From Aestuariirhabdus sp. (GTDB lineage Bacteria; Pseudomonadota; Gammaproteobacteria; Pseudomonadales; Aestuariirhabdaceae), in the NCBI GenBank assembly GCA_030622755.1, contig JAUXFT010000007.1, positions 1 through 56,557 of the forward strand: a DNA stretch of 56,557 nucleotides. The letters run 5' to 3'. Below are positions 51,801-56,557 of the stretch, in pieces; within the stretch, counting starts at the first letter, position 1; the number at the start of each line of letters is the position of its first letter. Position numbers and translations under genes: made by a program. The notes under the pieces were generated by a model. That model saw only the letters and a list, made by a program, of their open reading frames with translations. It was not told the DNA's origin and did not search any database.

Positions 51801-53609
51801 ATGCCAGAATATAAAGCCCCCCTACGTGAAATTCGTTTTGTTCGTAATGAGCTTCTTGGTTATGAAGAACATTATGCCAGCTTGCCCGGGTGCGAAGATG
51901 CAACTCCGGATATGGTTAATGCCATCATGGAAGAAGGCGCTAAGTTCTGCGAGCAGGTTATCGCGCCATTAAATCGCGTTGGTGATACCCAAGGCTGTAT
52001 CTGGAGCGAGGAGGGTGTAACGACTCCCGAAGGATTTAAGGATGCTTATAGCCAGTTCAAGGAAGCGGGATGGCCATCTCTGGCGCACAATGTAGAGTTT
52101 GGTGGGCAAGGATTACCTGAATCGCTGGGATTGGTGATGAACGAAATGGCAGGTGGGGCCAACTGGTCCTGGCAAATGTATCCGGGATTGAGCCATGGTG
52201 CGATGAACACAATCCACGAGCACGGCACTGCAGAACAGAAGCAAACGTATCTGACCAAACTGGTTTCCGGTGAGTGGACCGGTACCATGTGTCTGACGGA
52301 ATCGCATTGTGGTACTGACCTGGGTATGTTACGTACCAAGGCAGAGCCGCAGGCCGATGGTAGTTATAAAGTATCGGGCACCAAGATTTTTATTTCGGCC
52401 GGTGAGCATGATATGGCGGACAACATCGTACATATCGTGTTAGCTCGACTTCCGGGGGCTCCAGAGGGTACCAAGGGTATCTCACTGTTCATCGTCCCTA
52501 AGCGTTTGCCTGCTACGGACGGCTCTATCGATGTTAACGCAAGCAATGGAGTTACTTGCGGTTCGATTGAACACAAGATGGGGATTCACGGAAACGCTAC
52601 CTGCGTAATGAATTTTGATGAGGCTACGGGTTATTTAATCGGGTCTGAAAATAAAGGCCTGAACTGTATGTTCACCTTTATGAATACCGCTCGTATCGGC
52701 ACTGCATTACAAGGCCTTGCTCACGGTGAAATCGCAATGCAGGGTGCGTTAAGGTATGCACGTGAACGATTGCAAATGCGTTCATTGACTGGACCGAAGG
52801 CTCCAGAGAAGGCGGCAGATCCTATTATTGTTCACCCTGATGTTCGCCGCATGCTACTGACGATTAAATCCTTAACAGAAGGTAACCGTGTTCTGGCGTA
52901 CTTTGCGTCCCAGCAGTCTGATATTGCGCAGCGCGGAAGTGAGGAAGAGAAAGCAAAAGCTGACCAGCTGCTTGGATTCCTGACACCTATTGCCAAGGCG
53001 TTTATGACGGAAACCGGCTTTGAATGCGCCAACCATGGTGTGCAGGTTTATGGTGGTCATGGGTTTATAAGTGAGTGGGGTATGGAGCAGAACGTTCGTG
53101 ATAGCCGCATCTCCATGCTGTATGAGGGAACAACCGGAATTCAGGCTCTCGACCTGTTAGGACGTAAAGTATTGATGACACAAGGTGAATCACTGAAGAG
53201 CTTCACTAAAATAGTTCATGGTTTTTGTCAGGATAATGCAGAAGATACGAGTGTCTCTGAGTTTGTTAAGCCGCTGGCTGCACTCAATAAAGAGTGGGGA
53301 GATATCACCATGAAAATTGGTATGTCTGCCATGAATAACCGGGAAGAGATTGGCGCGGCGTCCGTCGATTATCTGATGTACTCTGGTTATGCCGCTTTAG
53401 CGTATTTTTGGGCATCTATGGCCAAGGTCGCTCAGGAAAAGCTTGCCGCAGGGACCACGGAAGTAGACTTCTATCAAGCCAAAGTGCAGACAGCTCGTTT
53501 CTACTTCCAGCGGATTTTGCCTCGTACTTTAGCTCATAAAACCAGCATGCTGTCAGGGGCGGATAACCTGATGGATATGACTGTCGAGCAGTTTGGCCCG
53601 GAATCGTAA
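51801..53609 (+). CDS. Acyl-CoA dehydrogenase with C-terminal domain (copy 1)
   Basis: 602 residues, the long family type (about 600) with an extra C-terminal helical domain. A flavoprotein that introduces the 2,3-double bond into fatty acyl-CoA. FAD and substrate regions include [13 protein letters not shown] and [16 protein letters not shown]; the catalytic base is the Glu in [17 protein letters not shown]-terminus [13 protein letters not shown] is shared with copy 2. GAGG precedes the ATG. Upstream are PsrA-like boxes, downstream a strong terminator. Confidence 0.96.
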   Translation: MPEYKAPLREIRFVRNELLGYEEHYASLPGCEDATPDMVNAIMEEGAKFCEQVIAPLNRVGDTQGCIWSEEGVTTPEGFKDAYSQFKEAGWPSLAHNVEFGGQGLPESLGLVMNEMAGGANWSWQMYPGLSHGAMNTIHEHGTAEQKQTYLTKLVSGEWTGTMCLTESHCGTDLGMLRTKAEPQADGSYKVSGTKIFISAGEHDMADNIVHIVLARLPGAPEGTKGISLFIVPKRLPATDGSIDVNASNGVTCGSIEHKMGIHGNATCVMNFDEATGYLIGSENKGLNCMFTFMNTARIGTALQGLAHGEIAMQGALRYARERLQMRSLTGPKAPEKAADPIIVHPDVRRMLLTIKSLTEGNRVLAYFASQQSDIAQRGSEEEKAKADQLLGFLTPIAKAFMTETGFECANHGVQVYGGHGFISEWGMEQNVRDSRISMLYEGTTGIQALDLLGRKVLMTQGESLKSFTKIVHGFCQDNAEDTSVSEFVKPLAALNKEWGDITMKIGMSAMNNREEIGAASVDYLMYSGYAALAYFWASMAKVAQEKLAAGTTEVDFYQAKVQTARFYFQRILPRTLAHKTSMLSGADNLMDMTVEQFGPES

Positions 53610-53628
53610 TATAGATTTGTTCAGGTTA

Positions 53629-53659
53629 ATTAAGCCCGCCTCGTGCGGGCTTAATTTTT
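53629..53659 (+). terminator. Terminator after acyl-CoA dehydrogenase 1
   Basis: Perfect 11-base stem ATTAAGCCCGC / GCGGGCTTAAT with a 5-base loop and T5. It starts 20 bases after the stop codon and abuts the end of the small minus-strand ORF. Confidence 0.93.
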
Positions 53660-53906
53660 ATGAGGTTTCATCCAAAACCGCCAAGCTTAATAGAAGCGTC
53701 AGTAAGCTTGTTATTATGACGAACGGAAGTGCCGGGAAACAGATCATTATGGCTCCGGCAAATAGCCATATTTTCTTAACAACTTTGCGCTTGGCGTGAT
53801 GTTGAGTTGTAAATTTTCGGCGATAAAAATGGTGTTGGTCGGGATACTGGTAGTGCATCCAATCAGGTAATATGGCTAACCGTATCATCAGCAGTAGTAG
53901 TCGCAT
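53658..53906 (-). CDS. Small hypothetical membrane protein
   Basis: 82 residues, not assigned to a family. It has a hydrophobic N-terminus (about 2-13), a basic His/Tyr/Lys-rich middle (HHFYRRKFTTQHHAKRKVVKK) and one long C-terminal hydrophobic stretch (about 47-77). A plausible AAGGAAAGG ribosome-binding site precedes the ATG, and it fills the gap between two genes on the other strand. It could also be an accidental open frame. Confidence 0.5.
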   Translation of the reverse strand: MRLLLLMIRLAILPDWMHYQYPDQHHFYRRKFTTQHHAKRKVVKKIWLFAGAIMICFPALPFVIITSLLTLLLSLAVLDETS

Positions 53907-54007
53907 GTGGGCATCCTTTCCTTTATGTAAATGTAGGACAAGTGATGAGAGATGCCAGCTGGATAGTAATCAGGAGTCATGTACGGCCGAGATCTATAAA
54001 GGAAGAT

Positions 54008-54044
54008 ATTATGACTAATAAGTCATAATTAGACTCTTTGAGTC
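54008..54044. promoter_or_regulatory. Two palindromes upstream of acyl-CoA dehydrogenase 2
   Basis: ATTATGACT-AATA-AGTCATAAT (54008-54029, perfect 9-base arms) is followed by GACTC-TTT-GAGTC (54032-54044). Both contain GACT-N4/5-AGTC. Arms and spacing look like a dimeric regulator site; I cannot name the regulator. No PsrA-type box is seen here. Confidence 0.6.
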
Positions 54045-54142
54045 CAAATAGTTTCTGATTTATTATTGTCACCCCCATTAGTGAAGCTGGTAGAAATAAC
54101 TTTATGGCTTCCGAGTAAGTTTTTGTTTAAGAGGTTTATGTT

Positions 54143-55924
54143 ATGGCTGAATACAAAGCTCCCCTGCGCGATATTCGTTTTGTTATGAATGAAGTTTTTG
54201 AGGCGGATAAGCTGTGGGCTTCCCTTCCAGCATTACAGGGCACGGTTGATCTTGAAACGGCTGACGCAATTTTGGAAGAGGCTAGCAAGCTGGTTGGTGG
54301 CATGATTGCACCATTAAACCGTGCTGGTGATGAAGAGGGATGCCAGTGGACTGAAGGGGCGGTAACCACAGCTTCTGGTTTCAAGGAGGCTTACCAGACT
54401 TACGCAGAAGGCGGCTGGGTCGGTTTGACGGGTAATGTCGAGTTGGGTGCCATGGGAATGCCCAAGATGTTGAGTTGCCAGGTTGAAGAGATGACGATGG
54501 CCGCCAACTTTTCGTTTGGTCTCTATCCTATGTTGACCGTGGGTGCGAGTCTGTCTATTAACGCCCACGCGAGTGACGAGCTTAAAGAACAGTATTTGCC
54601 CAATATGTATGCCGGAACCTGGGCTGGTTCAATGTGTTTGACAGAATCTCATAGTGGTACTGACTTGGGAATTATCCGCACTCGCGCGGAAGATAACGGA
54701 GACGGAAGCTACAGTGTCAGTGGCACCAAGATTTTTATCACGGGTGGAGAGCATGACCTTACTGAAAACATCATTCATCTGGTGTTGGCCAAATTGGCGG
54801 ATGCTCCAGCAGGGCCTAGAGGGATCTCTTTGTTCCTGGTTCCCAAAATCAATGTCAACGATGATGGTTCCCTAGGTGAAGCGAATAATGTCAGTTGTGG
54901 CTCAATTGAGCACAAAATGGGCATTAAAGCTTCAGCGACTTGTGTGATGAACTTTGATGGTGCTAAAGGCTATTTGGTTGGAGAGTTGAATAAGGGCTTG
55001 GCGTGCATGTTCACCATGATGAATTATGAGCGTCTGGGTGTGGGTATCCAGGGATTAGGTGCTGGTGAGGCGTCGTATCAAAATGCCATTGAATACGCCC
55101 GTGACCGTATTCAGGGTCGTTCAGCTACCGGTGCAGTCGCTCCTGATAGGGCCGCAGATCCTATTTTGGTGCATGCAGATGTACGCCGTATGTTACTCAA
55201 TATGAAATCAACCACAGAAGCTGGCCGTGCCTTTTCCAGCTACGTTGCAAAGCAACTGGATCTTGTAAAGTTTTCTGAAGAACCTGAGGTCAAACATCGG
55301 GCAGAGGCGATGGTTGCGTTATTGACTCCTGTTGCCAAAGCGTTTATGACAGATATGGGTCTCAATAATACGATTGATGGTCAGATGGTCTTTGGTGGGC
55401 ACGGTTATATTCGTGAGTGGGGGCAGGAACAACTGGTTCGTGATGCGCGAATTGCCCAGATTTATGAAGGAACCAACGGTGTACAGGCATTGGACCTGAT
55501 GGGACGTAAGACCGTCGCAAATGACGGCGAATGGACGGCCATGTTGTTGGCCGAGATCAGGGAAGCAGCCGTGGCAATCGGAGGAGAGTTTAGTGAACCG
55601 CTATTACAATCGTGTGATCGATTGCAGGCAACGACAGAGCTGGTGACTGAGCGTGCTAAGAGTAACCCTAATGAAATAGGCGCCGCTTCCGTTGAATACT
55701 TGCATCTGTTTGGCTATACCGCGTACGCTTATATGTGGTTATTGATGACGGATAAGGCACAGCAAAAGCTTGAAGCCGGGGAAGGTGATAGCGAGTTTTA
55801 TAGAGCTAAAATTATTACTGCCCGTTACTTTTATCAGCGGTTGTTACCAAGAACTCTGGGCTTGGTTGAATCGATCAAATCCGGCGCAGATCCTCTGTAT
55901 GCACTAGCGGATGATATGTTCTAG
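54143..55924 (+). CDS. Acyl-CoA dehydrogenase with C-terminal domain (copy 2)
   Basis: 593 residues, a paralogue of the gene at 51801 with the same layout: N-terminal [42 protein letters not shown] and catalytic Glu in YEGTNGVQALDLMGRK. Fatty-acid beta-oxidation is the likely role, perhaps with different chain-length preference. AAGAGG precedes the ATG. It has its own upstream region with different palindromes, suggesting separate control from copy 1. Confidence 0.95.
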   Translation: MAEYKAPLRDIRFVMNEVFEADKLWASLPALQGTVDLETADAILEEASKLVGGMIAPLNRAGDEEGCQWTEGAVTTASGFKEAYQTYAEGGWVGLTGNVELGAMGMPKMLSCQVEEMTMAANFSFGLYPMLTVGASLSINAHASDELKEQYLPNMYAGTWAGSMCLTESHSGTDLGIIRTRAEDNGDGSYSVSGTKIFITGGEHDLTENIIHLVLAKLADAPAGPRGISLFLVPKINVNDDGSLGEANNVSCGSIEHKMGIKASATCVMNFDGAKGYLVGELNKGLACMFTMMNYERLGVGIQGLGAGEASYQNAIEYARDRIQGRSATGAVAPDRAADPILVHADVRRMLLNMKSTTEAGRAFSSYVAKQLDLVKFSEEPEVKHRAEAMVALLTPVAKAFMTDMGLNNTIDGQMVFGGHGYIREWGQEQLVRDARIAQIYEGTNGVQALDLMGRKTVANDGEWTAMLLAEIREAAVAIGGEFSEPLLQSCDRLQATTELVTERAKSNPNEIGAASVEYLHLFGYTAYAYMWLLMTDKAQQKLEAGEGDSEFYRAKIITARYFYQRLLPRTLGLVESIKSGADPLYALADDMF

Positions 55925-55953
55925 GTTGTCTTTGAAGGGTAAGTATTAACCCA

Positions 55954-55992
55954 CAAAAAAGCCCGGTCCTTGTATAAACGCTGACCGGGCTT
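55954..55992 (-). terminator. Terminator after accC
   Basis: Stem AAGCCCGGTC / GACCGGGCTT with a 14-base loop; read on the minus strand it is followed by T6. It is 24 bases past the accC stop. On the + strand it has no T run but may still slow read-through from the acyl-CoA dehydrogenase gene. Confidence 0.85.
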
Positions 55993-56015
55993 AATGAGAT
56001 GGTGTTAATTACATC

Positions 56016-56557
56016 TTAATCGGAAAGCTTCTCTTCCAGATAGTGGATGTTGATGCCGCCTTTAATAAACGCCTGGTCGCGCACCAGGTCCTGTTGTAAA
56101 GGAACATTCGTCCGAATACCTTCTATTACAATCTCATCCAGGGCTTGTCGCATACGACGCAGAGCGACGTCTCGGGTATCACCGTGAGTGATTATCTTGG
56201 CGATCAGGGAATCGTAATAAGGCGGTACGGTGTAACCGCTGTAGAGGTGAGTATCCATACGGACGCCAAATCCACCCGGTGAATGATAACGGGTGACCGT
56301 ACCTGGACAAGGCATGAAGGTAACTGGATCCTCAGCATTGATTCGGCACTCGAAAGAGTGACCGTTGATTTTGATATCTTCCTGCTTGATGGATAGGGGG
56401 TGACCGCTGGCGATCAGCAGTTGTTCCTTAACGATATCAACACCGGTAATCATTTCGGTAACCGGATGCTCCACCTGAACGCGAGTGTTCATTTCGATAA
56501 AGTAGAAACCACCATCTTCATAGAGGAACTCAAAGGTGCCGGCGCCACTGTAGTTGA
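56016..56557 (-). CDS. accC: Biotin carboxylase subunit of acetyl-CoA carboxylase (partial)
   Basis: The C-terminal about 180 residues; the gene continues beyond the right edge. AccC carboxylates the biotin on AccB in the first step of fatty-acid synthesis. The visible part has [18 protein letters not shown] with catalytic Glu/Asn/Arg residues, [13 protein letters not shown] and [13 protein letters not shown]. The protein ends in [11 protein letters not shown]. Confidence 0.97.
   Translation of the reverse strand, partial: NYSGAGTFEFLYEDGGFYFIEMNTRVQVEHPVTEMITGVDIVKEQLLIASGHPLSIKQEDIKINGHSFECRINAEDPVTFMPCPGTVTRYHSPGGFGVRMDTHLYSGYTVPPYYDSLIAKIITHGDTRDVALRRMRQALDEIVIEGIRTNVPLQQDLVRDQAFIKGGINIHYLEEKLSD

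Noticed and set aside
55959-55992. Hairpin as an intrinsic terminator of acyl-CoA dehydrogenase 2
   Set aside because: The T run is on the minus strand, so it belongs to accC.

Overview
The window is a stretch of ordinary housekeeping chromosome from a gammaproteobacterium, probably close to the Pseudomonas / Cellvibrio / Saccharophagus side of the class. The evidence is gene order known from pseudomonads (rpmE - nuclease - malic enzyme - PBP1A - pilMNOPQ - aroKB - SPOR protein - gltBD - hemE; argS - SPOR - hslVU - DUF971 - ubiEJB - tat), a bioBFHCD operon, and a moderate base composition. I see no prophage, insertion sequence, CRISPR array, rRNA or tRNA.

Layout. 1-3.7 kb (+): end of thiI, typA, a proline-iminopeptidase-like hydrolase whose nucleophile serine is alanine, and dtd. 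3.8-14 kb (-): rsmE, a frameshifted carboxymuconolactone-decarboxylase-like gene, tatCBA, a HIT protein, hisE, hisI, ubiB, ubiJ, ubiE, a DUF971 protein, then hslU and hslV behind a clear sigma-32 promoter, and an FtsN-like SPOR protein. 14-16 kb (+): argS, preceded by a leader with its own promoter, a 17-codon reading frame containing three consecutive CGA arginine codons, and an intrinsic terminator. 16.4-18.6 kb (-): priA. 18.8-24.7 kb (+): rpmE, a secreted SNase-like nuclease, two tandem M48 lipoprotein proteases made by duplication, and a malic enzyme. 24.8-27.3 kb (-): PBP1A. 27.4-43 kb (+): pilMNOPQ, aroK, aroB, a DamX-like SPOR protein, gltB, gltD, hemE. 43-46.8 kb (-): a thioesterase, metY-like sulfhydrylase, srkA, comF. 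46.8-51.4 kb (+): bioBFHCD behind a BirA-type operator. 51.4-56 kb (+): two related acyl-CoA dehydrogenases, each with its own palindromic upstream sites, separated by a small divergent membrane ORF. 56.0 kb-end (-): C-terminal part of accC.

The genes fall into functional blocks: protein export (Tat), ubiquinone synthesis (UbiE/J/B), stress proteolysis (HslVU, possibly the M48 lipoproteins), type IV pilus assembly, shikimate and glutamate synthesis, biotin synthesis, and fatty-acid oxidation. The most interesting signal is the argS leader, which has the architecture of ribosome-mediated transcription attenuation responding to charged arginine tRNA; I know no described example for argS in this class. 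Next are the scar of a tandem duplication around the M48 proteases, the rpmE terminator that lies inside the signal-peptide codons of the next gene, the Ser-to-Ala hydrolase, and paired operator-like palindromes upstream of both acyl-CoA dehydrogenases.
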